DNA of 64,000 nucleotides from Ligustrum vulgare (Eukaryota; Streptophyta; Magnoliopsida; Lamiales; Oleaceae): positions 12,377,096-12,441,095 of the forward strand of contig OY743170.1 in assembly GCA_963555705.1 (NCBI GenBank). Reading direction: 5' to 3'. This document shows positions 1 to 11,664 of this stretch, one piece after another. The notes under the pieces were generated by a model. It was not told the origin of the DNA. It did not search any database and worked only from the letters and a program-made list of their open reading frames with translations. Each line of letters begins with the position of its first letter. Within the stretch, counting starts at the first letter, position 1. Made by a program: the position numbers and the translations under genes.

Positions 1-83
1 CTACTAGTATATATAAAAAGAGGAAAATCTTCTAAAACTCATTATGAGCACACTATAAAACCTACACTCATCCACCTTGGGTG

Positions 84-106
84 GGTGGCGGTGGGCCACC
101 GCCACC
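84..106. repeat. GC-rich perfect palindrome
   Basis: GGTGGCGGTGG and its exact complement are separated by one base. It is preceded by ACTCATCCACC, a word that resembles the start of the foldback tract at 8698. An isolated GC island in AT-rich DNA. Confidence 0.7.
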
Positions 107-225
107 CTCCTCCAGTTCCCATCTGACACAACGGACACTAGATCATCCTCATAAAAAGAGTTGGTTTCAATTTCACTATTCATAAGTAACCTACACTCAT
201 CCACCTTTGGTAAACGTACTTTTTT

Positions 226-372
226 TGGTTTATAAATCAATTTATAAACCACACATTTTTTTAAACCACTTTATAACCACACATTTTTCTTTCTCCAATT
301 TTCAACCACTACTTTTGACCTCAAAATCATAAATAAACCAGTTTATAAATCCAACAGTGTTACCTAACGGAG
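226..372. repeat. Dispersed TTTATAAA..CACATTTT repeat, copy 1
   Basis: AT-rich, non-coding block in the order TTTATAAA, CAATTTATAAAC, CACATTTTT, CTCTCCAATTTTCAACCA, ACCTCAAAATCATAAATAAA, ending near ATCCAACAGTGTTACCTAAC. The same order recurs in seven other places in this window. Confidence 0.65.
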
Positions 373-946
373 GCTAAGCCTATTTGAGCCATATAAGTCA
401 TTTGAGTTATTTTTTCTTTTTTTCTCTTTTTTTTCCCCCAATTGGTTATTTCATTTTTTTCATATTTATTTTTTTTCTTTTATTTTTTTGCACTTTGATT
501 TTAATATGGATGTGTATCCGGCATATCGCTTTGATTTGAAATGCAAGTTTCTTATCATATGACCTTCGATTCAATTTCGCATCCTCCAAATAATCTTTTT
601 TTTCTTGTACTCTGTTTTAACTTGTATGTAATCCGATATATTTCACTTTGATTTGAAATACAAGTTTCTTATTAGAACATGCTACGTTGCAGATGGATTT
701 ACCAACTGACTTACCTACAATAGACTTGGTAGATATTCATCACTTTACCCATCACATCATCTTTAAAATCAACCACCATAATTGTGTCAATACATAACTT
801 GGTATATCATTAGGTAAATCAATTTGGTTAAGTAAATTAATCCTTCTTATTATATGGGGTTAAATTTAATTTCTCATTTTCTAGAATATTGAATCGACTT
901 TAAACTACGTTATTGATTACACCGTTAAAATAATACACGTATCTTG

Positions 947-974
947 CACGTGCGTCTCACTTATTCTATATAGG
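947..974 (+). promoter_or_regulatory. Candidate PAP promoter: CACGTG box and TATA-like TCTATATA
   Basis: A palindromic CACGTG (G-box core) lies at 947-952, followed by TCTATATAGG at 965-974, about 200 bases before the PAP start codon. A TATA box here would leave a 5'UTR of roughly 170 bases ending in a CT-rich leader. No clear PHR1-type phosphate-starvation site (GNATATNC) was seen nearby. Motif match only. Confidence 0.35.
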
Positions 975-1173
975 AATCAGACAAAGCCCATAGGCTGAGT
1001 GCCAAATCATGCACGTTACCTTAGATAAAATCGAGACAACCAAACCTGCCAAGAAAGACTACAAGGTTGTATTTTCATGCCCACAATTCCAAAAGTGTCT
1101 CATAAGACCCAGAATATTCACATTAAATAGGTTATCTTCATCTCTCTCTTTCTTTCTGTGTGTGTGAGTCGCC

Positions 1174-4100
1174 ATGGCTGGTAATAACTTGGTTGTGAAC
1201 TTGGCACTGGCTTTGGCCTTCGCCGGGGCTGTTGATTTCGGTTTTTCATATGACCGACCGCCGCGCCGGAAGTCTCTCTCTAAACCACTCATGGGAGATC
1301 TTTATGAACATGATCCCCTTTCTCCACAACAGGTATCTATTTTCCCTCCTTAATTTTCTTCTTCATTTCTATCCCTTTGCTGCTCGCATTGAATAGGACT
1401 GGACGTGATAATTGCGAAATCCTGTTTATATATGTCTAAAATGCATCAAGGCTCAAGCATATCATTAATGTTTTCTTCACTTCGTCAAACTTGTTGAGTA
1501 CAAAATTAAAGTTCATTTTCATTTGGGTGAATACGATTTGATTTAGACAATTTGTAGCAAAGTTTCAAATAAAATCGTTTAAAATGATTTGATATTTTCC
1601 AAATCAAATTAAACAATTTCATTTAGTAAACCAAATAAAGCCAAATCATTTTTTACGGTTCAGTGCGGTTTAAATCTACAATTTACAATCAAATAAGTTA
1701 GTAAATTCCAAACCAATGAATGTTCTTGTACGATAATATAAGAATGAATGAATGATTAATCTATTAATATAGATCACAGATTTCGCAATCGATACACAGT
1801 ATTGAGTGAAGGTGTTGGGGAAAAAATTCGGACCACAATGCGGAATTGCCAACACAAGTAGCAAACACCAAACTTTCCCCTCAAACTTCGTGTGATTAAA
1901 ATAGGAAATGAACAACTCAATCAAGTCAATCCAAACAATAGAATATCGAAATTATAAATACCAAAGCGATAACACCAATAATTATTTAACGTCGTAAAAC
2001 CCTCCAATGAGAAGGGAAAATCGACGGGGCAAACCGACAATTCCACTATTACCAAATAATAGGAATACAATATTTCTTTCCTAGATTTTTGCCCTAAATC
2101 TAGAAGTAACCAATACACGCCTTCAAGAATTAATCTTGGCACCCAAAACATACATCATCTAATACAATAGATGGAACCCCAACAACAACAACAATAATGG
2201 AGATTAAATGGCACCTAAACCATTCTAAGATAATACTTAGAGAAACCCAAATCTTGAAGAAGAAGAATACACAATAATCAACACTTTCTTCTCCAAAATA
2301 TAACAAGAAAATAGCACCTTTTATTCCATTGTTGTTGTGTAAATATGTGTAGAGAAAATGGCCAAAGAATTTCTTCTCTTTCTTCCCAGCTGCTGTACGC
2401 GTGAAGATGAAGAACCAGCCCCAGCCTCTGACTACTTAAAATGAATACGCTGCCTCTGTTTTTAATTCTCTCCAGCAAAAAGGAAAAACACCCATGTGCC
2501 TCTCTTGATTATTGTGTATTTAATTAGGTTAGGTAGGTTAACCTTTTAGAAATTGCACTAAAGTCCTCCACCTTTCAATTCACAATTAAAATGGGCTGGA
2601 ACTATTTTAAGCCCAACAATCTCCCCCTCCAGCCCATGAGGGAGGTACACTACAAGACTCCAGTCACTTGGAATCCATCCCGGCCTGCTCGGCACAAAAC
2701 TCAAGCTTCTGCTTGGTAACAACCTTGGTCAACATATCAGCAATATTCTTATCGGTGTGAATCTTTTCCAACTGCATTAACTTCTCGTCAACCGCTCCAC
2801 GTATCCAATGATACCTCACATCAATATGTTTAGTACGAGAATGGAAAGTAGAATTCTTACTTAGCTCAAGAGCACTCTGACTATCACAATAAATGACGTA
2901 CTCACCTTGCTTCACGTTGAGCTCCTCAAGAAACTTTCTCATCCATATCATCTCTTTACCTGCTTCAGTAACTGCAATATACTCAGCCTCAGTTGTAGAC
3001 AAAGCCACACATTTTTGCAATCTTGATCGCCAAGAAACAGCTCCCCCTGCAAAAGTAAACAAATACCCAGATGTAGACTTTCTGTTGTCAAGATCTCCTG
3101 CCATATCTGCATCTGTATACGCTGTCAAAACTGGCTGAGCTCCCCCGAAGCCCAAACACAAAGTAGAAGTTCCCCTGAGATACCGCATAATCCATTTTAC
3201 TGCTTCCCAATGATCTTTGCCCGGATTAGACAGAAATCTGCTTACCACACCAACTGCATGTGCAATATCTGGACGAGTACAAACCATAACATACATCAAA
3301 CTACCAACTGCTGAAGAATAGGGTACTACTTCCATCTTCTTCTTCTCTTCACTCGTTGAAGGACAAGATCTTTTGGTAAGTTTGAGATGACCCCCAAGAG
3401 GTGAGCTAACTGATTTAGCTCCTTTCATACTGAACCTTTCAAGAACTCGTTCAATATATTTTTCTTGTGATAACCACAACCTCTTAGATTTTCTGTCTCG
3501 AATTATCTCCATGCCCAATATCTGTTTAGCCGGCCCCAAATCTTTCATATCAAATGACTTATGTAAGGCTTCTTTCAATTTCTTGATCAACCCCACATCC
3601 TGGCCAACTATAAGCATATCATCAACATAAAGCAGTAAAATAATAAATTTGTCACCTGGAAAAGATCTGATATAAACACAAGAATCTGCAGTCGTCCTTG
3701 TGTATTCCTGGCTGGCCATAAAAGCATCAAACTTTTTTATACCACTGTCTTGGTGCTTGCTTGAGTCCATACAAACTTTTCTTCAATTTGCATACAAGGT
3801 GTTCTTTCCCCTTTTGTTCAAAACCCTCTGGTTGTAACATGTAAATCTCTTCCTCCAAGTCACCATGTAGGAAGGCAGTCTTCACATCAAGTTGCTCCAT
3901 TTCTAGGTCTAGACTGGCTGCTAACCCCAAAACAACTCTGATGGATGTCATTTTCACAACAGGAGGAAAAATCTCATCAAAATCAACACCATATTTCTGC
4001 CCAAAGCCTTTAACAACCAAACGAGCTTTGTACTTCATCAAATCACCATTGCCTTCCCGTTTGATTTTATATACCCATTTATTTCTCAATGCTTTCCTGC

Positions 4101-7100
4101 CCTTAGGAAGATTCACCAAGTCATAAGTATCATTCTTCCTCAAGGAATTCATCTCTTCTGTCATTGCTTTCATCCACTGAATTTTATCTCTATTAGACTG
4201 TGCCTCAGAAAAACTTTCTGGCTCTCCATCAGTAGTAAGCAAAATATAGTCAGAAGTAGGATACCTAGTAGATGGCCTGTGATCTCTGGTAGATCTTCTG
4301 ACATGTGCTTCTTCATCTTCTTCTGTCTCAGGTATTTGCTCCCCCTTATTAGCATTCTCATCGGCTAGTAGATCATCATGAGCAATGTCATCAACATTCT
4401 CATCAATAGGAGCTAAATTCTCTTCAACAATAGGCTGTGATGTTGAAGTGCTAGTAGATGCGAGACCAGGAACAGCTGCAGTCACTCTAGGCTGCTCCAA
4501 TTTATCCAAATCTTCAATGGTTTGGTCTTCATGAAAGACCACATCTCTGCTTCTCACAATCTTCTCTTTCTCTGGATCCCAAAATTTGTACCCAAACTGT
4601 TCATCACCATAGCTGAGAAATATACAAGGAGTAGCTCTATCATCAAGCTTCGATCTCTGTTCCTTAGGCACGTGCACAAAAGCTTTGCACCCAAACACCT
4701 TCAGATGAGAGTAGGAAACAACTTTTCCTGTCCAAACTCTTTCTGGAATATCAAAGTCCAAGGGAACAGATGGAGATCTATTGATCAAATAGCAAGCAGT
4801 CTGAACTGCTTCACCCCAAAACATTTTTGGTAGCTTGGCTGTCTTCAACATGCATCTGACTCTATCAAGAATGGTACGGTTAATTCTTTCTGCCACACCA
4901 TTATGTTGAGGAGTACCTGCTTCTGTAAACTCATGTCGAATCCCAAATTTTGAGCAATAATCCCTAAACTCATGTGAAGTGTATTCCCCACCATTATCTG
5001 TTCTGAGACATTTCAAGGGCTTACCTGTTTCTCGTTCTACCATGGCATGAAACTGTTGAAAACTCTTAAATACCTGATCTTTAGATTTCAACATATAAAC
5101 CCAAAGCTTCTTAGAAGCATCATCAACAAATGTGAGAAAATACTTATTTCCACCCAAAGAAGCTACATCGCTAGGAGAGCACACATCAGAATGCACAAGT
5201 TCTAAAATATCATGTTTTCTTTTAAATGAACCACTAAAAGAAACTCTGTGCTGTTTACCATATAAACAATGATCACATTGGTTTAGCGACATACCTTTGG
5301 CTAAGGGAATAGATGTCTTCTTAGCTAGAACCTGCAAACCTTTTTCACTCATGTGACCAAGCCTCTTGTGCCATAAATCAGGAGAAGTATCTTCACCAAC
5401 ATTCACCTCATTTTTACAAGCTTTTGCATAAGTCTTGTAAAGCGTGCAACAAGCCTTTCCTTTGGCAACAATCAAAGTGCCCTTTGACAATTTCCAATTC
5501 AAATCACCGAATTTGCTATAATAACCCTGTCTGTCAAGAGCCATAACTGAAATTAGATTGAGGCGCATATCAGCAATATGCCTCACATCATTCAGTATCA
5601 AGGAGTAGCCAAGTTCTGTTTGCAAGTAAATATCACCAATCCCAATAATCTTAGATTGGCTAGTATTTCCCATCTTTGAAATACCAAAATCACCAGCTGT
5701 GTAATTTGCAAACAAGTCCATGTTCGAACAAACATGGTAAGAAGCACCACTATCAACAATCCACTCAGTACTAGGATCACCCACGTGTAGACAATGACCA
5801 TCTACACAAGAAAGTACTTCATCACTGGTAGAAACAATAGCTGTAGTGTTCTTTTCATCTTCCTTCTTCTGATTGCTACCTTCCCTTTGTTCTCTCAACC
5901 AAATCCGACAATTTCTTTTAATGTGACCCACATTACCACAATGATAGCAAGCTGACTTTTTATCTTTTGATTTCGACCGACCTCTTGACTTGCTGCGACC
6001 TTTCTGCCATCTATTTTTATTTCTCCCCCTGTCCTCTACAACAAGAGCATGTGCATGATTTGACCCTGCATGTACACCTGAGGACTTTCTTCTTGATTCC
6101 TCATTCTGCATATTGTCTTTAACAGACTCCATAGTCAAAACACCATCGGGAGCAGAATTACTGATAGTCACAACAAATGTCTCCCAACTGTCTGGCAAAG
6201 AACTCAAAAGTAACAAAGCCTGCAATTCATCTTCTAATTTCATACCCATAGTAGTCAACTGATTTACAATATTCTGGAAATTGTTCAACTGCTCTGTCAC
6301 ACCCATGCCATCTTTGTATTTCATGTTGACCAAGTCTCTAATCAGAAAAGACTTCCTAGATGCAGTCTTTTTCTCAAACATAGACTCCAATTTCGACCAC
6401 AATGTATGTGCGTCAGTCTCCTGTGCAACATGATGAAACACACTGTTATCCACCCACTGTCTTATAGTTCCGATAGTCTTTCTATTCTATTTGGTCCAAT
6501 CACTGTCTGACATATCATTCGGTTTAGCCGTGTCACCCTCAACGGGGTCATGCAAATCCTTGCAATAAAGGATATCCTCCATCCTAGGTTTCCAAGTTAC
6601 CCAATTATGATTAGTGAGTCTAATCATAGCACAACCAACCGGATCATCCATTTTAATCCACACAATCTAACACAAACTCTGATACCACTGTTGGGGAAAA
6701 AATTCGGACCACAATGCGGAATTGCCAACACAAGTAGCAAACGCTAAACTTTCCCCTCAAACTTCGTGTGATTAAAATAGGAAATGAACAACTCAATCAA
6801 GCCAATCCAAACAATAGAATATCGAAATTATAAATACCAAAGCGATAACACCAATAATTATTTAACGTCGTAAAACCCTCCAATGAGAAGGGAAAATCGA
6901 CGGGGCAAACCGACAATTCCACTATTACCAAATAATAGGAATACAATATTTCTTTCCTAGATTTTTGCCCTAAATCTAGAAGTAACCAATACACGCCTTC
7001 AAGAATTAATCTTGGCACCCAAAACATACATCATCTAATACAATAGATGGAACCCCAACAACAACAACAATAATGGAGATTAAATGGCACCTAAACCATT

Positions 7101-8253
7101 CTAAGATAATACTTAGAGAAACCCAAATCTTGAAGAAGAAGAATACACAATAATCAACACTTTCTTCTCCAAAATATAACAAGAAAATAGCACCTTTTAT
7201 TCCATTGTTGTTGTGTAAATATGTGTAGAGAAAATGGCCAAAGAATTTCTTCTCTTTCTTCCCAGCTGCTGTACGCGTGAAGATGAAGAACCAGCCCCAG
7301 CCTCTGACTACTTAAAATGAATACGCTGCCTCTGTTTTTAATTCTCTCCAGCAAAAAGGAAAAACACCCATGTGCCTCTCTTGATTATTGTGTATTTAAT
7401 TAGGTTAGGTAGGTTAACCTTTTAGAAATTGCACTAAAGTCCTCCACCTTTCAATTCACAATTAAAATGGGCTGGAACTATTTTAAGCCCAACAGAAGGA
7501 TCAACACTAATTTTATGGTCAATAACTAAGAAATACATATCAATCATTATGTAGATTATGTCAAAAGGTGTTTTTGAATTTTTTTCAAGGGGATTACCCG
7601 GACAGGTTGCAACTACAAATGAGATTTACTTGCTCAGAACCATTTACAGAAATAAAAGATAAGACACTATGTTACTGCAAGAGTATTTGGCCTATTCAAT
7701 ATGCTATAAATCTGTGTTCTAATAAATTTTCTTTATAAAGTTCTTCAAAGAAAATTACATGCCTCATTTTAATTTTTCAGCAGTATTCATTAGTTTCAGC
7801 TGGGAATGAGGTTGCACTGCTTATAGCCGTATAAGAGGGATCAAATAGGCATAGATAGTTTATTCCTGAAAAAATCTTATATTTTATTGCAATTGACAGA
7901 TGCTAGAAATCTTTCAAGAACACGTCCAAATTTTGATAAAAATTATTATATAACTCATTTTTATTAGAAAAAGAAATCAAAACAACACTCAAAATGAGTT
8001 AAGGATTTCAATAACAATTTGAATTTGATAAGCTATTCCTATACTCATTTTTTATTTTTTATAATTTGTTTAAAACTTGGCGGATTGCGGTTTGAAAACA
8101 CGAGTGACAATTGAAACATAAATCAAATCATTTAAAGCGGTTTGAAATATTTCCAAACCAAACCATTTTTTACGATTTGGTTTGGTTTGATTTAACGGTT
8201 TGACGGTTTATTTGTTCACCCCTAATTTTCATTAAGCCTTGTTTGGTAGAGGA

Positions 8254-8285
<32 letters not shown>

Positions 8286-11200
8286 TGGAAATTCTTCATT
8301 AAAAAAATTAAATCCCATTGATCTTGAATCTCGTGCGCATGATGGATTTTTTTGGGTTTATGTGGTTGGCAAATGTATTAAGTCAAATAGTGACACCATC
8401 GCAAGGAACAAAATCTGGATGTTGTCATTTCAAATAAATAAAAAAAAAAATCTGGATGTTGTGAACTTAGAAAGTATACATGGTTTTTCTTCCGGTTATT
8501 CTACGGAAGCTACCAATTTTGGGTAGTTGAACTAAAACAAGACAAATTCTTGACACTAATATATTCACAAGATGAATGATTGAGTATTTTATTAATTTAT
8601 GATTTATGAAGCGTATGTTTGGTACATTGTATTGTATTTAGAGATAGGATTTGGAGAGATGGGAAATGATCTAGTGCCCATGATGGGCACTAGTTATAAA
8701 ACTCATCCGCCATGTGGCGGATGGGGGTTGGATAATGGTGGGCGAGCCCCACTGCCCACCCATCATAGGGGGGTGGGGTGTGGGTTTCATAAGAAATCCA
8801 CAATGAATTTTAGATCAAAACCTGAGGAGGGATATATAGAATTATATTATGATGTGTTGTTGTTTGGTGTTTCACCATATTATTATTATAAAACAGGTGT
8901 AAATATTGGAAATATAAATTTATTACGATATCTTTCATTCATAGGAAATTTTTCTCACTTAACTCATTTAAAAGGAATTTTTTCATAAGTAGTTTTTTTT
9001 ACTATTATTTATAAATTAAAAATATTATATTTATTTACCTATAAAAAGCACCCAAGGAAGAGGCCGGAAAGAGTTTTCCACTGGTCATCCGAGCCACTTT
9101 CGAAAAATATTTTTCATTGAAAATGTTAGCAAAGAAAGAGCAGTTTTCATTTTTTCATATATTTTTTTTTGTTTTTTTGTTTTTTTTTTTTAAATGGAAG
9201 AGACACTTTTAATGCACGTGTGTAATGTTGAAGCACTTGAAAACTGTTTGTTAGAAATTCTGGACGGAATTTATTTTTTTGACCAAAGGATTCATGACTT
9301 TAAACTCCTTTTTTTAAAAAAAAGTACTTCAGAGTTTGAAGTTTCAACTACACATTCAAATAATAAAATATTCAGCATGTAAATCTAAAAGTTTTCCCTA
9401 TTGCTTAACCATACATTCTAAAAATAAAATAAAAATCACTATTCAAAAAATAATTTCCTCATAAAAATGGACATCAAATTTAAAGTTTGTGAATATTTTC
9501 TTCACAGTGTATATTCTGGAGACTATTCAGGTTTTTCACCCTTTTATTTATTATATTATATTATATTATATTCACTACATTGTATTTCTTCCCAATGATG
9601 GCATCAGGTGCACATATCTTTGAGTGGTACAAACAAAATGAGAATTTCTTGGATTACTTCTGGTGACACACCAGCTATTGTGAAATATGGAATATCTTCT
9701 GGAGTCTACAAGTTTTCAGCCAATGGGAGTACCAATGTGTACAACTATTTGACTTATAATTCTGGGGTAATACATCATGTAGTCATTGGACCTTTGAACC
9801 CAGACACTGTATATTACTACATTTGTGGCACAAATTATTCCCCAGAATTCTCCTTTAAAACGCCACCACCAAGTTTTCCTATCAAATTTGCAGTCTCAGG
9901 TACAAGAAGTAGACAATTTCTTCAATCTCCTCGTCCATGATATCGTGAAAATTGTGTATGTCACGAGGGTACAATTCATTTTCGTGTACAATTATAGTAA
10001 ATGAGTGGTGACTAGATTTGAATTCGCAGCTAAATTGATGTATTTCTTAGCGCAGGTGACCTAGGACAAACCGAGTGGACAAACTCGACACTTCAACACA
10101 TTGAGAAATCGAACTACGATGTTTTGTTGTTGCCGGGTGATTTGTCTTACGCGGACACGTACCAGCCATGGTGGGACACGTTCGGGCAAATGGTTCAGCC
10201 GTTGGCCAGTGAACGGCCCTGGATGGTTACGCAAGGTAACCATGAGATTGAAAAAATCCCCGGAATCCATATGGAGCCCTTCACATCATACAATGCGAGA
10301 TGGGTTATGTCATATGAGGAGAGTGGCTCGTCTTCTAACTTGTTCTACTCTTTCGAAGTTTCTGGTGTTCATGTTTTAATGTTGGGTTCGTATACTGAAT
10401 TTGAGCACGATTCGGCACAGTATAGTTGGCTGCAGGCCGATTTGAAAAAGGTGGATAGGAGAAAAACACCGTGGCTAATTGCCTTAATACATGCACCATG
10501 GTACAATTCGAATGAAGCTCATCAAGGAGAATATGAATCGATTGGCATGAAAAGCGCCATGGAAGATTTGCTCTATGGAGCAAAAGTCGATATTGTCTTT
10601 GCAGGACATGTCCATGCCTATGAACGATTTGTAAGCCTTCTTCTTTCCCTTTTATCAATAATATCAATATTAGTTGGAAAAAAGGGCAAAAAAATAACAC
10701 AATGATTAGACATGAGGTAAATGATGGACTTATAAGGGATTAGTCAACTTCACCTAATATGTTAACCTTCGAAGATGAAATCTCAATTCCCTCTAAGTCG
10801 TATTTGAGTCAGCCTTTATACTTAACCATGTGGACGCACAAGAGAGATCTCGGTTGCAAATGAACGAAGGTGGTGGGCTCCAAATTGAATTGCGATGGTC
10901 GAAAAAATCCATAGTTAGCTATTGAGACAGTTATGCCTATATGAGGTGGTGACTCAGGCGTAGTGGAACATTTGGACCTTGATGGAGCAGTTATTCCTTA
11001 CTGATTTGAGGAAGAGAGATAAATGGACTATCGATTGAAGGGGGTCAAAAAAAATGATATGGTACTACGTTCGAAGGGGAATTGTTGGAAGAGGTGTAAA
11101 CGAATCCTACATCTATTAGGCATGGGATAAATGATCGACTTATAAGAGATTGTGTCACTCCACCTAATAGGTTAACATTTTAGGATACAACTTCGATTTC

Positions 11201-11664
11201 CTACAATATTGATAATCATGACGATGTTGAGGTTAGTGCTACAATAACTAATATTGTAATTTGTTGATAATAATACTTTTTTTACATAATATATTGCGAG
11301 GTTAGACGAAAGTGTACAAGGATCGAGCCGACAAATGTGGTCCGGTGCACATCACGATTGGTGACGGAGGAAATCGCGAAGGCCTTGCCACAAAGTACTT
11401 AGTTAATTTTCTTCAAGAAGTATTCATTTGCATCATTAATAGAAAATGGGACTATAATTTTCACTTTATTTTGACAGATATATAAGCCCACAGCCGAAAA
11501 TATCCCTTTTTAGGGAGGCAAGTTTTGGGCATGGAGAATTTGAGGTAGTAAATGGGACCCATGCACAGTGGACGTGGCACCGGAACCAGGATGACGTGGC
11601 AATTGCATCCGATGTTGTCTGGGTAGCAAACCTTGCATCTGTTTCAGGTTGCTATAAAGTGTGA
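1174..11664 (+). CDS. Purple acid phosphatase, five exons, 433 aa
   Basis: Exons are 1174-1332, 9608-9899, 10056-10630, 11306-11394 and 11478-11664. All introns are GT-AG and the frame stays open over 434 codons including TGA. Residues 1-20 form a hydrophobic signal peptide, so the product should be secreted or vacuolar. An N-terminal fibronectin-like domain lies in exon 2. The metal-binding phosphoesterase domain follows, with [19 protein letters not shown], the His of IHAPWY and GHVHAYERF. These supply the seven usual ligands of the binuclear iron/metal centre. PAPs hydrolyse phosphate monoesters, often to release phosphate from organic sources. Length fits the compact plant PAPs of about 430 aa (AtPAP20-22 type; subgroup uncertain). 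ATG 1174 has a good context (GCCATGG) and starts the signal peptide. Intron 1 is 8275 bases, swollen by nested transposons, but all splice sites remain intact. Whether the gene is expressed normally is unknown. Confidence 0.9.
1813..2618 (-). repeat. 3' LTR of the Tnt1-like Copia element
   Basis: 806-base direct repeat of 6689-7494, with TG...CA ends. The internal edge at 2619 touches the polypurine tract. Short apparent ORFs inside it are identical in both LTRs and are not genes. Confidence 0.95.
2664..6651 (-). pseudogene. Copia gag-pol polyprotein with one nonsense codon and one frameshift
   Basis: The reading frame starts at ATG 6651. TAG at 6489-6487 is codon 55, inside the Gag N-terminus. 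The frame then runs open to about 3740: Gag with zinc knuckle [14 protein letters not shown], protease with WIVDSGAS, integrase with its H/C zinc region ([16 protein letters not shown]) and DDE core (HSDV, TDNGGEY), and RT up to [11 protein letters not shown] one-base change in a run of six A near 3738-3745 shifts the frame. RT (YVDDMLIV) and RNase H continue in the neighbouring frame to 2664. The RNase H part includes [19 protein letters not shown] and [10 protein letters not shown]. Apart from these two lesions every domain looks complete. In-frame GTG 6453 only marks an internal position and is not the start. Confidence 0.9.
6689..7494 (-). repeat. 5' LTR of the Tnt1-like Copia element
   Basis: 806-base LTR that should contain the element's promoter, directed leftwards. 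The primer binding site (6678-6688 on the complementary strand) abuts its inner edge. Confidence 0.95.
8225..9607. other. Rest of PAP intron 1: T-rich, foldback tract, no gene
   Basis: Contains poly-T at 8256-8280, two back-to-back perfect palindromes at 8671-8723 (see findings), a TATTA run near 9546-9572 and T-rich stretches. Reading frames here are short and show no recognisable domain. The polypyrimidine-poor acceptor GCATCAG before 9608 joins exon 2 in frame. Confidence 0.6.
8671..8723. repeat. Two adjacent perfect palindromes
   Basis: CTAGTGCCCAT and its exact complement are separated by one base at 8671-8693. CATCCGCCA and its complement are separated by two bases at 8704-8723. A GC-rich tract with partial dyads follows to about 8780. 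The GC content differs sharply from the surrounding AT-rich intron, suggesting part of a foldback element. Confidence 0.6.
10690..11210 (+). repeat. TRIM-like remnant in PAP intron 3
   Basis: Two diverged direct copies lie about 410 bases apart: roughly 10704-10797 and 11114-11207, sharing CATGAGGTAAATGATgGAC-like, GACTTATAAG and CACCTAATA-type segments. The right copy is preceded by purine-rich CGAAGGGGAAT running into TGTTGGAAGAG near 11084, the usual polypurine-tract/LTR-start arrangement. No coding capacity. The left LTR start and primer site are not clear, so this is an old, damaged miniature LTR element at best. Confidence 0.4.

Larger units (their letters stand above)
1813..7494 (-). 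mobile_element. Tnt1-like Ty1/Copia LTR retrotransposon, nearly intact and young
   Basis: Two 806-base LTRs (1813-2618 and 6689-7494) begin TGTTGGG and end CCCAACA. Target duplication GAAGG lies at 1808-1812 and 7495-7499. Read on the minus strand, the right LTR is the 5' LTR. It is followed directly by TGGTATCAGAG, the usual initiator-Met tRNA primer site, and a GGAGGGGGAG polypurine tract precedes the left LTR. I count three differences between the LTRs (two near 1866-1868 versus 6742-6744, and one at 1926 versus 6802), so insertion was recent. Coding order is gag, protease, integrase, RT, RNase H, as in Copia. RT and RNase H motifs resemble the Tork/Tnt1 lineage. Two lesions break the polyprotein (see coding entry). 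It lies antisense to the PAP gene in intron 1. Confidence 0.95.
1523..8224. mobile_element. hAT-like MITE in PAP intron 1, split by Copia insertion
   Basis: The left end reads TTGGGTGAAT and the right end GTTCACCCCTA, imperfect inverted termini of the TAGGGGTG type. The 8-bp duplication ATTTTCAT flanks it at 1515-1522 and 8225-8232. Both arms are rich in AAACCG/AAATCAAA-type repeats. Removing the Copia element with its target copy (1813-7499) leaves about 1015 bases, close to the 1043-base element at 47172-48214. No coding sequence is seen in the MITE itself. It must predate the Copia insertion. Confidence 0.7.

Noticed and set aside
1..60. Helitron-like 5' end (CTACTAGTATATATAAAAAG) at the window edge
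   Set aside because: The first base(s) lie outside the window and no matching 3' hairpin end was found downstream.
1059..1292. 77-codon minus-strand frame
   Set aside because: It overlaps PAP exon 1 on the opposite strand and has no domain; a shadow frame.
2278..2478. 66-codon frame repeated at 7154-7354
   Set aside because: Lies in both LTRs of the Copia element and reads LTR regulatory sequence, not a gene.
8599..8988. 129-codon plus-strand frame in PAP intron 1
   Set aside because: Its middle is the palindromic GC tract; no domain and composition is that of a repeat.
10335..10700. 121-codon minus-strand frame
   Set aside because: Antisense shadow of PAP exon 3, whose sense frame has all catalytic motifs.
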